Below, one piece after another: positions 1 to 10,747 of a stretch of DNA of 50,803 nt. Source of the stretch: Cladosporium sp. IMV 00045 (Eukaryota; Ascomycota; Dothideomycetes; Cladosporiales; Cladosporiaceae); the NCBI GenBank assembly GCA_001931905.2, contig MSJI02000662.1:1-50803 (forward strand). The letters are read 5' to 3'. How positions within the stretch are numbered: the first letter of the stretch is position 1; each line of letters begins with the position of its first letter. Made by a program: the position numbers and the translations under genes. The notes beneath the pieces were generated by a model. It did no database searches, was not told where the DNA came from, and was given only the letters and a program-made list of their open reading frames with translations.

Positions 1-948
1 CGACCAAATGATCGTTCTTTACCTAGGCAGGTAGTGACTATGGAGCTGGCGTTGCCGTGTCGTTACGCTAAGGCATTGAGTTCCCGGAAGTCCTCTTCTC
101 CGAGAATCGCCTAAGTAGGGGATTATGATAACGGCGCTCGGTCGCGATGTGGAGAGAAATGATGTTGCCAAGCATTTTGAATTGAAAGGTCAAGCATTCT
201 TTAGAAGCTTCGCCTGTCACAATAGGAGAAGATAATTCAGATGCGTTACAAATCAGTCTCTTCACATGTCGAACTTGGCACCTCATAGTGGCTTAGTCGA
301 ATCTACTCTTCGCCTCCTAGGCTCGAGCACTACTCTCTCACATTTGCCGAAACCTCCCTAGAGAAAATCCCTCCGTGTTTCCGACAGTGTTGTGGAGTTT
401 GTTAGCAGACTTTGAATCCTTCGAAGACAACGGCACAAAAAATGCCTCAACGAAACAAGCATGTGACCCTCCAAACTCATAATTCTTTCTCACCTGGACT
501 ACCTAATCTTCAAGCATTGCAGTCTTTCTGAAGTTTTAATGATCTATCTGTCCCGCACAAAAGTACTGGAACATCATGGCGCAAACTTTGCAAAATTGAG
601 TACAATTCTGTTCTGCCTGCACAGTCGAGGTATGGTCTCAAGCATCGACGGTGAGCACTAGGAGCGACTCAACACCAGCCTCTAGCCTACGATAGCGCAT
701 CCTTCGCATGAATGCGGCCACGTAGACTCGAAGGAATGCAACGACGGCTATTGCAACTTGCTTAACACTGTGCGATCATCGAAGGGTTACGGGAGCACAA
801 TCGGAGGCGAACATTGCCTATATAAAGGTCTGTTCGAACACAAGTCTGCACCACTCCTCACTTACAATATCGAAAGTCTCCAATACGGTCGTTCTTTGCT
901 ACTCCTTCTTATCCTCTTTCCAACTCATCAAGCCAATCTGAATACAAG
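1..948. other. Intergenic, upstream of the secreted Cys-rich protein gene
   Basis: No supported gene. The stretch holds an imperfect palindrome built on TACCTAGG at about 20-33 and, near its right end, the TATA box of the next gene. Short open frames here show no protein-like composition. Confidence 0.6.
819..827 (+). promoter_or_regulatory. TATA box of the secreted protein gene
   Basis: The string TATATAAAG lies about 120 bp before the ATG at 949. It is followed by a pyrimidine-rich leader (about 890-940) of the kind often found just before highly expressed fungal start codons. Placement and sequence are seen directly; use as the core promoter is inferred. Confidence 0.6.
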
Positions 949-1434
949 ATGCATCTTCCTCTAAGCCTTGCACCTCTGCTGCTGGCTACTCTTACCTATG
1001 CTCACCCAAGAGTGAGACTTACGCCCTTCGCTGGCAGTTCCTGCGACGGGGACCAACTTCCTGGAGATACCTCCGGAGACGACTCTCCGCTTCACTACTG
1101 CTTCGACATTTCCGATGCGGACAGCTTCTATTGGATCAAGGTCAGCAAGAATGGCGTAGACGACGATTGGGCGAAGTTTACCTACTACTCTGGAACCGGC
1201 TGCTCCGGGGACGTCACTGCAGTGAAAGAGCTCTGCGGCGCTGGCGCTGCGACTTGCTACAAGAAACACGACCCGAGCGCGGGCTCGGTATTTGTGCAGA
1301 CTCCTGGCAACCACGACTGCACATTCTTCGACGAGGGCGAGAAAGAGTGCAGCCCTACCGCTGCTGGACGTGTCAAGGACCCGACTTGTGACAAGGGAAC
1401 CGGCTCCCTCGATTCATTCCCTGACCACCAGTGA
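949..1434 (+). CDS. Small secreted cysteine-rich protein (effector candidate)
   Basis: A 161-residue single-exon protein. Residues 1-18 form a clear signal peptide (short basic start, Leu-rich core, cleavage after TYA), so the product is predicted to be secreted. The mature part has eight cysteines (32, 51, 85, 96, 103, 124, 134, 147), enough for four disulfides, and is acidic and rich in Asp and Gly. The local pattern YSGTGCSG resembles small secreted fungal proteins, but I do not recognise a named family and claim no function. Size, secretion and even Cys number match the usual profile of apoplastic effectors or surface proteins; that role is inferred. The start is supported by the TATA box and the signal peptide. 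No GPI signal or membrane segment is seen. Confidence 0.75.
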   Translation: MHLPLSLAPLLLATLTYAHPRVRLTPFAGSSCDGDQLPGDTSGDDSPLHYCFDISDADSFYWIKVSKNGVDDDWAKFTYYSGTGCSGDVTAVKELCGAGAATCYKKHDPSAGSVFVQTPGNHDCTFFDEGEKECSPTAAGRVKDPTCDKGTGSLDSFPDHQ

Positions 1435-2110
1435 GGAGTGGCCAGGTCTAGGCCGGTGGCTTTTACCGGTAACGAGGAGTGAGCTAGGACGCGCTCGTCT
1501 GCAGTGACTTGAGTCGAGAGTGCTTTGAATCACATACTAGATGTGGTAGAGGTTCGTGGAGATCGTTAGCCTGTAGTCATTCTTTTTTTTAAAAAAAAAA
1601 ATGAAAGCGATTGCCAAAAAGAGTAACTTACACATAACTTTCCTAACATCACCTGACACTTTGATATCTACCAAACGTCCCCAACTTGAGGCGCTCCCTG
1701 CTGTTGACCATCATTTTTGATCTGCATGTGCTGGTACGTAGTATAAACCTTTTCTATCAAATTCACGTGCGCTCTCTACCCCAGTGAATCTCAGATGCTA
1801 TAGAGACTCCACATGTATTTTCAATTAATGTTCAAGCTTGCCAGACTAGGGCCTAGTAGACTAACGGATGATCTCCTGCACTTGCGCCAATTATAAGCAC
1901 TACAAAGACTACAAATCGCCGTCTGAACATTCAAAAATCCTGCATATCAGATATCTATTTGAACGTCATGTGGTGATTCCGCACGTCAAGTCCACTTACC
2001 TGGATTCCCTAGATATCGAACAATGAAATTAGACATTTCACGCTCTTGTCGCTAGTCTTTCGCCTTCACAATCAGTGCATATCTGAGTCGCCCAGTCCAG
2101 CTTACTTCAG

Positions 2111-2590
2111 ATGGCAATGGCAATCCCCTCGTTCATTGTGAGTCCCACCAGCAGCACCTTTCCATATAGACAGTTGCCGAAGATGAGCTTGGTTGACGAG
2201 TCAGAAGATATCGGAATTCATAGGGCTAACTCTGACATCGCACGTCACTTACTTGATATTGAAAGAAGCAATTATCCTTTGGTCGTCGACGATCTCCTGG
2301 TGGCTCCTCTAAATCCCAAATTGAACGGGCTTGATATAAAGTTATACCTTCTAAGTATTCAGGCGATCCTCAATCAATTGGCATACCAGCTAATCGGTGC
2401 CATTAAAGATCGGACGCGGCCGAATAATTCCCGGGAGCCAACCAAAAGAGCACGAGGTGAAGATATGGCGTGGTGCAACACTCGGAGCGAGGTGAATATT
2501 GCCCCGCAGTGGCCTCATGGGGCGTGCCGTTATGCCATGGAGAAGCAAACCAGCGCGACTTGGCAAGCAGAAACAAGGGTCGCGTTGTAA
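2111..2590 (+). CDS. Hypothetical open frame, doubtful
   Basis: A 159-codon ATG-initiated frame. The first 95 or so codons read like protein, with alternating hydrophobic and charged residues and segments such as HLLDIERSNYPLVVDDLL. The last 60 codons look like random translation. No family is recognised, no signal peptide or membrane segment is present, and the frame overlaps the region where the phosphate permease promoter should lie. It could be a remnant of a former gene or chance. Confidence 0.2.
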   Translation: MAMAIPSFIVSPTSSTFPYRQLPKMSLVDESEDIGIHRANSDIARHLLDIERSNYPLVVDDLLVAPLNPKLNGLDIKLYLLSIQAILNQLAYQLIGAIKDRTRPNNSREPTKRARGEDMAWCNTRSEVNIAPQWPHGACRYAMEKQTSATWQAETRVAL

Positions 2591-2613
2591 CGAATGCAAG
2601 TTCGGCATTGAAA

Positions 2614-2619
2614 CACGTG
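2614..2619 (+). promoter_or_regulatory. CACGTG, candidate PHO4/NUC-1 site
   Basis: A perfect CACGTG lies about 380 bp before the phosphate permease ATG. This hexamer is the core target of the bHLH phosphate-starvation activators Pho4 (yeast) and NUC-1 (Neurospora). A second copy at 1764-1769 is about 1.2 kb upstream. The match is seen; phosphate control is inferred from the downstream gene. Confidence 0.45.
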
Positions 2620-2999
2620 GTGCTTGTCGCATCTTGGCTCTCAGCTGTTCACGCCGCTGTATAAGAGCCGCTCAGCTCGCCCAGCCTTGGCTGCACGGAG
2701 ACATGATTCTTGGGCGTGGGCGCACCGTCCAGTCTCACTCGTCTTGTCTTCACGTCTGCCAGATGAGGCAACACATTTGCCGTGTCTGTATGCACCGCCT
2801 ACGAGCTTAATCGTCCGCCATCTTCGTCATGGCTGCAATCTCCAAGTCGTGCTGCTCGGAAGCAGGGTACAAAAGAGCCAGTAATCCTCGGCTCTCAGTC
2901 AAGCCCCGACATGAATTGTTGACCGTTTGCATGGTCTAGACACCTTGAATATTTGTGACAACTTCTCTCTGAGTTAGTGCATTGGCTCCACCTTACGAG

Positions 3000-5047
3000 A
3001 TGGCGGACATACCACCTGCCACGGCGCCTTACGACTGGATCTTGGCGATTACCACTATCGCTTTTGTCTTCGCCTCAGCTAGTAATGGCGCGAACGACGT
3101 AGCCAACAGTTACGCAACATCGGGTGGGTTTCTGAGAATACTGAATGGTTCCTGTCTCAATGCTGATAAATTTGGGTCGCAGTACGTTTGGGAAAACAGC
3201 CCAATTCACTGCTATCAGCAACAAATGTTCTCGAATGAGCATGAGCTGAGACCTGTGCTGTCGACCTGTCTGCTCTGACATATGCTTTCGTTGCCTCGTC
3301 TAGACGTCATGATGCCGTTCTTTCTGACTCTGCCCTCAACAGGTTGCTGCCAGAACTCTCAAGCTATGGCAAGCCGGAGTTCTTGCAGCCATCACTGAAT
3401 TTGTTGGAGCTGTAGCTTTAGGAGCACGAGTCACAGATACCATCAAGAATGGCATTATTACCATCGATCGTTTCGAGGGTCGCCCAGCTGGTAAGCACGA
3501 AGAACGAGGATGTGTGATGCCCAGGACTGCTTACTGACTTCAAGTCTCTCTCCTCAATAGTGCTCATGCTCGCAATGGGTTGCGCTGAAGTTGGTAATGC
3601 GACATGGCTCACCATTGCCACTCTCCTCGGGATGCCTGTCTCGACCACTCAAACGATCGTTGGTTCTTTAATTGGCGTTGGGTTCGCTGCCCAATCCGCT
3701 ATCACCTGGGGCTGGGAGAGCGGCAGTGTCTCTCAAGTCGCAGCGTCTTGGGGTATTGCCCCGTTCATTGCAGCTGGCTTTTCCGCGATCATCTTTGGAA
3801 TCGTCAAATACACCGTCCTGGAGCGTAAGAACGCCTTCGAATGGGCAATGCGACTGATCCCTATCTACATGGCCAGCACGGGCGCCATTCTGGTCACCTT
3901 TCTGGGCACCGAAGTGCCGGACAGCCAAATCGCAGAGGGTTGGCCTCTCGGGGTCACCGTCGTGGTCACCTTTTTCTTCGTCTTGTTCGTCGCCTACGTT
4001 TTCTTCATGCCTTACTTCCATCGCAAACTGGTGAAAGAAGACAAGAGGTTGCGCATCTGGCATGTTCCTCTTGGTCCTCTTTTGTACAGAGAGAACGTCA
4101 GCCTCTACTGGCCTGCCAACCCGGACGAGCTCGTGACCGACTACTACGAAGAAGCTTACGAGCAGAACAAGCGTTCGCAGCCGGACGAAGAAAGAGCTAC
4201 TAGCCCGAAAGCCATGAAAGAGAAGACTGAGGGTCAGACTACCTCCCAGGGTTCCGACTCCGAGGGAGCCACCAACCTTGACACTGTTCCCCGTCACAAA
4301 AAGCATGTCGAGCCTAGGGAGAGATGGATAGTACCCGTTCAAGACAAGTCCTGGTTCAGCCCTCACAAATGGTGGAACTGGACCAAGTATATTCTCTTGC
4401 AGGGAGTTGCGCGCGACGCGGTCACCCACAACTCAGACTCACTGAGGGAGATTCACGCACGCGCACGAAAGTACGACGTCCGCGTCGAACATCTGTTCAC
4501 CTACTGCCAAGTTGTCTCTGCCATGATGATGTCCATCGCTCACGGTAGCAACGATGTCGCCAACGCTGTTGGACCATGTACGTCCTCTAATGTTAAACAT
4601 ATTGTCGAAACACCATGCTGACTGATCACAGGGGCCGCTACCTACCAAACCTGGAGATCTGGTGTCGTCAACACAGAGGCTGACACTCCAGTCTGGTTCC
4701 TCGTCGTGGCGGGTCTTCTTCTCGGCATCGGCTTCTGGTTTTACGGATACCACATCATCCGCTCTCTGGGCAACCGCATCACACAGATGAGCCCGTCTCG
4801 AGGCTTCTCTATCGAACTCGGCGCTGCCATTACTGTTCTGCTGGCTTCCTCCCTCGCATTGCCCGTTTCTACCACTCAATGCCTCGTCGGTGCGTCCATG
4901 GGCGTTGCGCTTATGAACTACGACATTGGAGCTGTCAACTGGAAGCAACTGGTGTACATCTTTGGCGGATGGGTTCTGACACTGCCGGCGGCTGGCCTGA
5001 TTTCCGGCCTCCTGTGCTTGATGGCCCTCAATGCGCCCAGCTTTTAA
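3000..5047 (+). CDS. PHO89: Phosphate permease, PiT/SLC20 family (PHO89/PHO-4 type)
   Basis: Cation-coupled inorganic phosphate symporter of the plasma membrane. Four exons fit: 3000-3122, 3343-3490, 3561-4577 and 4632-5047 (567 aa). Introns 2 (3491-3560, GTAAGC..ATAG) and 3 (4578-4631, GTACGT..ACAG) are clean. The family's internal duplication is visible: GANDVANS in the first half and GSNDVANAVGPW in the second, and MPVSTTQTIVG against LPVSTTQCLVG. Hydrophobic segments flank a central hydrophilic loop of about 130 residues rich in Lys, Glu and Ser, as in other fungal members. Homology requires exon 1 to end after GANDVANSYATS, but the nearest canonical donor (GTGGGT at 3124) sits one base further on, so a one-base insertion or an alternative splice is needed there. 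The ATG at 3000 is the only one that leads directly into the first membrane helix. A CACGTG site upstream fits phosphate-starvation control. Confidence 0.9.
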
Positions 5048-5494
5048 TGACCGGGTGTGGAAAAGCAGATCAGCACAGCCATGGCGAGACTGCAGTCCAG
5101 GATAATTCTTTCTCGCTTGGGCTCTACGAGTGCCTCACCTGGACCATCTTCCTGCTTCTGCGTTTTCCTGATGCAAATACTGGTCACATGCAAGTGTACA
5201 ATACTCCTGTACATGCTATTGCCCCTTGAAACAGCGTTTCATCTGTTGCAATACTTCGAAAACTCTCATAGATTGGTAATTGATTTCCAGATTGAAAGTC
5301 ATGGATCTCTTCGACTATCCTTCATCTGTCCAGACTTCCCAATAATCTCATTGGATGAAACATCGCCTCATATAACATAGGCAGACGTAGAGATGATGTC
5401 AAGTTTTCTTCCGATCTGGTGAAAGACCTTCAAGTGCCGTGACTCGGGCTTTGCGCCGTATGACTTTCGTAGATGACCCAACTCGCTCAAGAGC
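5048..5494. other. Convergent intergenic region
   Basis: Shared 3' flank of the phosphate permease (plus strand) and the acidic protein (minus strand). No gene seen. Confidence 0.6.
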
Positions 5495-6031
5495 TTACTG
5501 AGCCGGAACCGTGCTCCCGCCAACCAAAGCAGCCAGCCGCGCCTTCGTCGTTTCTTCATCTTCGTCCTCGTCACTGTCATCTTCATCCTCATCATCATCG
5601 TTGCCACCATCTACGAGATCAATGACCAAAACAGCTCCTTTGCTCATAGCATCGAGTTGGAAACCGGCTTTGAGGGCCTCATCAGCATCGAAAATGCAAG
5701 CCGAGAAATCCAAATTAATCTCAGCCTCCTTGAGCGCAAGACAGACTTCTCGGAAGTGCTCATGATGGGCGTCCGTCATTTCCTCCTTAGCATTTTCGGA
5801 CTCAGCATCATCGAAGATCAGAATGCCCTTGCGAAAAGGTAGGCAGAACAGCTCTCTAGATTGCTTGGGCTGTATTCTCTCGACTGCTGCCACCAGCTGT
5901 TCTGGTGTTGTTCTGCTGGTGGCGGCGAGTCTTGTGAAGATGCGGCCGTTCAATAGGGCATTGGCGGCATCTGGGCTTGTGGGAGAGAATATGAGCACAT
6001 TGAGTGGTAGGGCCGGGAGTGCTGAAGACAT
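5495..6031 (-). CDS. Uncharacterised small acidic protein
   Basis: A 178-residue single-exon frame starting at the ATG at 6031; the open frame extends further upstream, but that part is of low quality. The body (residues 8-140) alternates beta-like hydrophobic strands (NVLIFSP, GILIFDD, GAVLVIDLV) with helices, suggesting a small alpha/beta fold. It is followed by a strongly acidic Asp/Glu run (about 143-163) and a short tail. I do not recognise the family. There is no signal peptide or membrane segment, so it is probably cytosolic or nuclear. It converges with the phosphate permease gene, 447 bp apart. The coherent composition and lack of stops support a real gene, but no function is offered. 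Confidence 0.6.
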   Translation of the reverse strand: MSSALPALPLNVLIFSPTSPDAANALLNGRIFTRLAATSRTTPEQLVAAVERIQPKQSRELFCLPFRKGILIFDDAESENAKEEMTDAHHEHFREVCLALKEAEINLDFSACIFDADEALKAGFQLDAMSKGAVLVIDLVDGGNDDDEDEDDSDEDEDEETTKARLAALVGGSTVPAQ

Positions 6032-6791
6032 GGCTTGATGTCTTTTTCTGGCCGTGTTAGCCGCCTGGCTGCTGTGCCTATTCTGACTGGACTCACGTGG
6101 CAAGATATCGATTGATTGATAGTTGCCCAAGTTACCGCAAGCCAATGTGATGAAGAGGTCAAAAATTCGTGCCGTTGGCAGCCATGCGATCATGCGGGGG
6201 TGCCAAGAATCCGAGATTCACGGAGTCAGCATCATCATTCGTGTTGTTGTATCCTCCCTATCTTCATCTTCCGAAACCATGCCACATATGTTTTGAACGA
6301 TCATGCTCTCTAACTATGCCAGCATGACTCCGAACTCTTTTAATGACACATGTGCCTCATTATCAGCTTGTGAAAGGCTCTCAGTCGCTCGCATGCACGA
6401 CGAGCCTTTCAACGCTCTGCCCTCTGTCGATGGTATCTGGGAATAGAATCGGGCACTATAAAACCGGAGTCGGACTACTCGTTATGCATATAATCAGATA
6501 ACGCCTGGTCCACCGATGCGAGCCGAGTGATAACCTTGAAGGTCCGCGCCAATGGCTGCACAGCCTTAGACTAACCGAACTTGATCATGTTCACTTGGGA
6601 TATTCACGAAGCACGAAGCAAAGGTTCTTGGGGAGCGATCGAAGACCTGGAGATTGCCAGCAAAGGCACGAAATACATCCGCTTGTTCAATCTAACCACA
6701 TCTTCCTTTCGACTACGGCGCCGTTTATTGAGGACTCTTGACTTTCGGCCCTCAATGGCGACGGAACATCCTCGATGCACCTTCTCATCAC
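6032..6791. other. Intergenic, between the acidic protein and the AA9 gene
   Basis: It holds the presumed promoter of the acidic protein and the 3' flank of the AA9 gene. No supportable gene. Confidence 0.5.
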
Positions 6792-7543
6792 TCAACCCCT
6801 CCAGACAGCAGGTCCAGGGTACTTGTAGCTCGTGGGTACTGGGTAGTAGATGTTGATCAGAAGGCCGGGGTCAGAGGCCTTGTAGCCTCCGGGCAGAGAG
6901 ATTGTTGGGCCAGGCGTGCCAGATCCACCCCCAGTAACAGTGATGTGCGCGCAGGAAATGTAGAATTGTGCGCCTCCTGAGCTGGAAGCAGCGTGGATGG
7001 CAATGTTCTCGGCACGAAGAAGGTAGTCGCCCGATGGCAGCGATCTTGGGATGGTGAAGGTGTACTGGCTCAAGCCTTCGGAAGGGAATGAGATCGATCC
7101 GGCGCCGAAAGCTGGACCGAGTTCGGCAACCTTGAACCATGGCGTGCTGCCGTCTGCGGTGCTGGCTTTGTCGACCTTCGTCATGTAAAGGGCTATTGTG
7201 CGACTAAGTATCAGTATCAAAGGCAATCAAGCAGGGGATCAAGGTATGACCCACCCGAAACACTCTGGTGGTAGATTGGCTGGTCAAGTCCGAGTCCGAC
7301 AGTTGAGCCGGCAGCGACGGTGAATGTCGAAGTCCTTGCAGCGTTTGGCTGAGTTCCAGTATTACAACGAATGTCATTGCTGTTAACATCGGTGACGGGG
7401 CTGTTGTAGTTGGTATTGAGACGGACGTATTGGTAGTCCGAAGTTTTGGCTCCGTTTGCGACCAGATGCGTGAAACGATAGTGAGCCAGAGCAGTGTTGG
7501 CCAGTGCCAACAAGCCCGACACCGTTGCAATAGCGAACTTCAT
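6792..7543 (-). CDS. AA9 lytic polysaccharide monooxygenase (formerly GH61)
   Basis: Secreted copper enzyme that cleaves cellulose or related glucans by oxidation. Two exons, 7543-7255 and 7192-6792, with an intron of 62 bp (7193-7254, GTGGGT..ATAG), give 229 aa. This splice restores the family motif YHQSV followed by ALYMTKVD. The signal peptide (1-20) ends in ALA, leaving His21 as the mature N-terminal histidine. His92 (in IYHQSV) is the second ligand of the copper brace, and the C-terminal AQFYISCAH carries the conserved Gln and axial Tyr. Cys60 probably pairs with the Cys of ISCAH. The protein ends in YKYPGPAVW, a common AA9 terminus, and has no CBM1 or GPI signal. All copper-site residues are present, so it should be active. 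Substrate cannot be read from the sequence. Confidence 0.9.
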
Positions 7544-8111
7544 GTTTCGGCAGTGTGGTTAACTCAGATTTGATCGATTGCGACAAAGGATTTTTGACCT
7601 GGCTTCCCAGCAACACCCCGTCTCAAGTTCCATCTTATACCTTTTCCTCGAGCCGTCGATGCTAACATCGTCTTTTTAGCCGGGCTGGTTTGGGAATATA
7701 TTGATCAATATACGAAGCAATACGGAGCGCGGACTTGGCAGTGTGACTTGTCCGCTTCTTATTGCTGTGGCTTGACCCTTCCTCCGAGACGCTTTGAGCG
7801 ACAACAATCTATTCAGAAACATGCACAAAGTCAGATTCTGATAAAAACTCGATCGATGTGGCTGGTCGCCTTCTATCCGTTGAACCTCCGTGATGCGCCA
7901 CCTTCGAGAAGTACCAACTGCATTTGGAAGTATTGTTGACATTCCAGATACCGACACGCCTCTTACACGCCCCATCAGTCAGAGTAATCGTTTGCAATCT
8001 TAGCCGAAGGCGTTTGCAAGCTCTTCACAGGGCCGGCGCTAACGACTAGTCAATCCAGACAGCGCTGGGTGAAATCGCACCATGCAACAACACCGCTCCT
8101 CAACATCGTCA
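7544..8111. other. Intergenic upstream of the AA9 gene
   Basis: Promoter side of the AA9 gene and 3' flank of the SDR gene. No gene or clear element recognised. Confidence 0.5.
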
Positions 8112-8970
8112 TCAATACATTGCCTGACCTCCAGAGGCACTGATAGTCTGCCCCGTGACCCATCCAGACTCCGCCCTGCACAGCCATGCCACAATAGCCG
8201 CGAACTCCTCCGCCGTACCAATACGATGTTGCAATGGTGTGTTGGCACAGATACTGTCGATGATCCCGGGGATCTTCTTGTCTGTCTCATGCAACAGCTC
8301 ACTTTCGACGGCTCCAGGAGTGACACAATTTACGGTGGTGCCGTCTTTTCCGAATTCGTGTGCCAGGTGTCGAGTCACAGCTTCGAGCCCAGCTTTGCTC
8401 GCGGCGTAGACGGTGAGGCCCTGGAAGAACTGACGAGCGGCGATGGAAGAGATGTTGATGATCCCAGAAGGGCTGGAGAGGTAGGGCGCGGCAGCTTGGA
8501 TCATGAACAGGGGTCCTTGAAGATTGGTCGCCATTATCGATGAGAAGTGCTCGAGAGTAATGTCACATAACGCCGCAGGTGGAGCAATCCCGGCATTGTT
8601 GACGAGGATGTCGATGACTAATTGCTGGGGCTCTCGCCAGGCTTTGAGCTCTTGAATAGTCTCAATGGGGCCGGTGGGCGTGGCGATGTCGATTCGTAAT
8701 TTCTTCACTGATGGCGAGTGCGGGAGAGAGCAGATTCGATCGCAGAGAGCCTGAGCTTGAGGATCGCTTGACCCAGTGACGTGGTGAATGATTATCTGCA
8801 GAATCAACGTCAATCACGTCCTAAACTCATTGTGCTGACTTCAGAGATCTTACATCCGCACCCTCGCACGCGAGCTTCCACGCGATCGCAGCTCCTATCC
8901 CGCGAGCCGAGCCAGTGACCAAGGCGGTCTTGCCACTGAGAGGAAGAGCAGTGTTCACGGGGCCATCCAT
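8112..8970 (-). CDS. Short-chain dehydrogenase/reductase (SDR)
   Basis: NAD(P)-dependent oxidoreductase of the classical SDR family. Exons 8970-8854 and 8795-8112 are joined across a 58-bp intron (8796-8853, GTAAGA..GCAG), giving 266 aa. The Rossmann signature TGSARGIG begins at residue 19, NNAG is at 105-108, the catalytic Ser lies in INISS (155-156), and the YxxxK pair is Tyr169/Lys173. The C-terminal motif CVTPGAVESE is the usual PG loop. The end WVTGQTISASGG is typical of 3-ketoacyl-reductase-like SDRs. The start at 8970 was chosen because the Rossmann strand begins 14 residues later. It could act on polyketide, sugar or alcohol substrates; the sequence does not say which. Next to the AA9 gene but not obviously linked to it. 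Confidence 0.88.
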
Positions 8971-10050
8971 CTTACGTGGAAACCTTGAACGATAGCTTTC
9001 TGGGAAGTTGAGGTTCAATAAATGGATTCCGTGTCAATCTTAGAATTTGGTCAGAGACGATGCAAGGGGTTTCCTGTGAAAGAGAGCCTTCATGCAGTGG
9101 CACACCGTCCTTCCAATGATCAATACATGGTTGTCAATTCGAAACAACTGCCGAAATCCCGGACCCTGACGCATGCACTGCCGGCGCCAAAGAGCGATTA
9201 CAAGCTTGTAGAGCCGGTATGGGCCGTTCGATGGCATTTACGTTGCCCCTTCTCCGTGCAAGGATCCTGTTGTTCCATCTCTTTCTAAATAGTCACCATC
9301 TATGGCCACCGCAAGAATCCGCGATGTAAACCCCAACAACCTTCATACTGACCGCCGTCAAAAGCGAGCAGACAGACCAGGATTGCTAGTCGACGTGCAT
9401 TGGCTTTAACCCTAAGCCATCCGCATTCGGCACATCCTGGGTGCGTTTTACAGGTTATCCTCAAACTACTCGACGTGCACGTGGCCAATTAGTCATTTTG
9501 TCTCTCCAAAAATGCACTAGCGTCTTCACAGCCTCGCTCGTGCCTGACTCGTCTCATTCCGAGAGATTGAGCTTCGATGCTCGAAGGATTCGCATCCCGG
9601 TGTGAAGACATCGTCATAGCTCGATGAGCTCGACCGGCAGATTCTCGCGAACAATGAAACGCCCGCGAGGTGCCTCGTCCCCCGAAGCATTTCCAAACGC
9701 ACAAGACTCCTGAGCCGCGACCTCTCTTGGTGTCATAAAGCATCCTCCCTTCGTGACTCTTTTCGGCCTCGATCCTGAGCGAGCGAGCGGGCCTTGGACT
9801 AAACAGATTGTGATTCCACTCCACCATCCTCACTAGCTGGGGATCATCCTTCTCAATATCCGTTCAGGCTGCTTCAGCGTAGTCTGGAGGGGTAGTAGTT
9901 CAGTTTCAGAGCTGCCATGTGCGGTCGATACAATAGCCATGTCCCTCACTGGAACCTGGTAATCGGCTGCAACTTTGATATTGCAGTCCACTCCAACTAC
10001 CAGTAGCGACATTCTTCACCCCCTCTTCAACGTCATGGAAGTGAAGACTT
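8971..10050. other. Intergenic, about 1.1 kb
   Basis: Upstream region of the SDR gene and 3' flank of the LOR gene. Short open frames on both strands look like random translation. Confidence 0.5.
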
Positions 10051-10747
10051 TCAGTGCATTTTGCTGGACTGGGTCTGCATGTGCTCGTTCGTACTAGAAG
10101 CGAAATATGGGCTGTCGTACAAAGTCGCAGCCAAATATGCAACGATCGCAGAAGCCTGGAAGAATGTCAGCGATTAGAACATTGACCGTGGCTCGACTGC
10201 ATGATACATACCAACGAGAGATCCATGCCCTGCGCAACATTGACATCCCACTCATTGCTCACGCAGGGAATGTAGAAAGTCGCCGCGTTCACCGATCTGA
10301 CTTGCATTACCAGATCCTTGCCTCGGTACACGCACGTGTTCTTCTTCCAGATGTCTTTACCAGGATGTCGTCATCTCTGCCTTTCTCGCTTGAGACGAAG
10401 ACGTCGAGACTGTCTTTGAGGCAGCTCAGACGGGGTGCGAAGAGAGCAAGCTGAGGAGAGCCTTCGCCCGACAGGGTGATGGTGGAGTCTTGCCGAGTCC
10501 AGTTGCGACGCAGCTCGAAGAGCGTGTTTCCTTCGGCGTCGTGGAAGACACGCTTTGCGGCAGACATGCCTGGTGTCTTTGCGTCGATCCTGAAGAGCTT
10601 TCTTGGCTGTTCACCATGGTTGGGAATTTGGGTGACTGTCGAGCCGCCGAAAGCGTGATTCTTGAACCGAAGCGTCTTGGGCTGAGACGCAACATAGTCG
10701 CCCAACATGGAGATTGGCTGGTCAAGACCTGGAAGAGCTGAAGCCAT
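10051..10747 (-). CDS. LURP-one-related (LOR/Tubby-C-like) protein, apparent frameshift
   Basis: Member of the LURP-one-related family, a 12-stranded beta-barrel fold related to Tubby and scramblase domains; function in fungi is unknown. From the ATG at 10747 the first frame gives 130 good residues (LFRIDAKTPGMSAAKRVF and FELRRNWTRQ are typical LOR strands) ending in DDDILV. The rest of the domain continues one frame over from 10355 (KDIW, LVMQVRSV, WDVNVAQGMDLSL), then a clean intron (10156-10211, GTATGT..CCAG) and a last exon to 10051. One base appears to be missing in the AAA run at about 10356-10358. With it the protein would be about 213 aa, the normal family length. It may be an assembly error or a recent disabling mutation. 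A divergent paralog with a similar break lies at 41015-41588. Confidence 0.6.

Larger units (their letters stand above)
1435..2999. other. Intergenic between the secreted protein and the phosphate permease
   Basis: It contains a T8/A11 block (1583-1601), CACGTG sites at 1764 and 2614, and one weak open frame (2111-2590). Nothing else supportable is seen. Confidence 0.5.
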
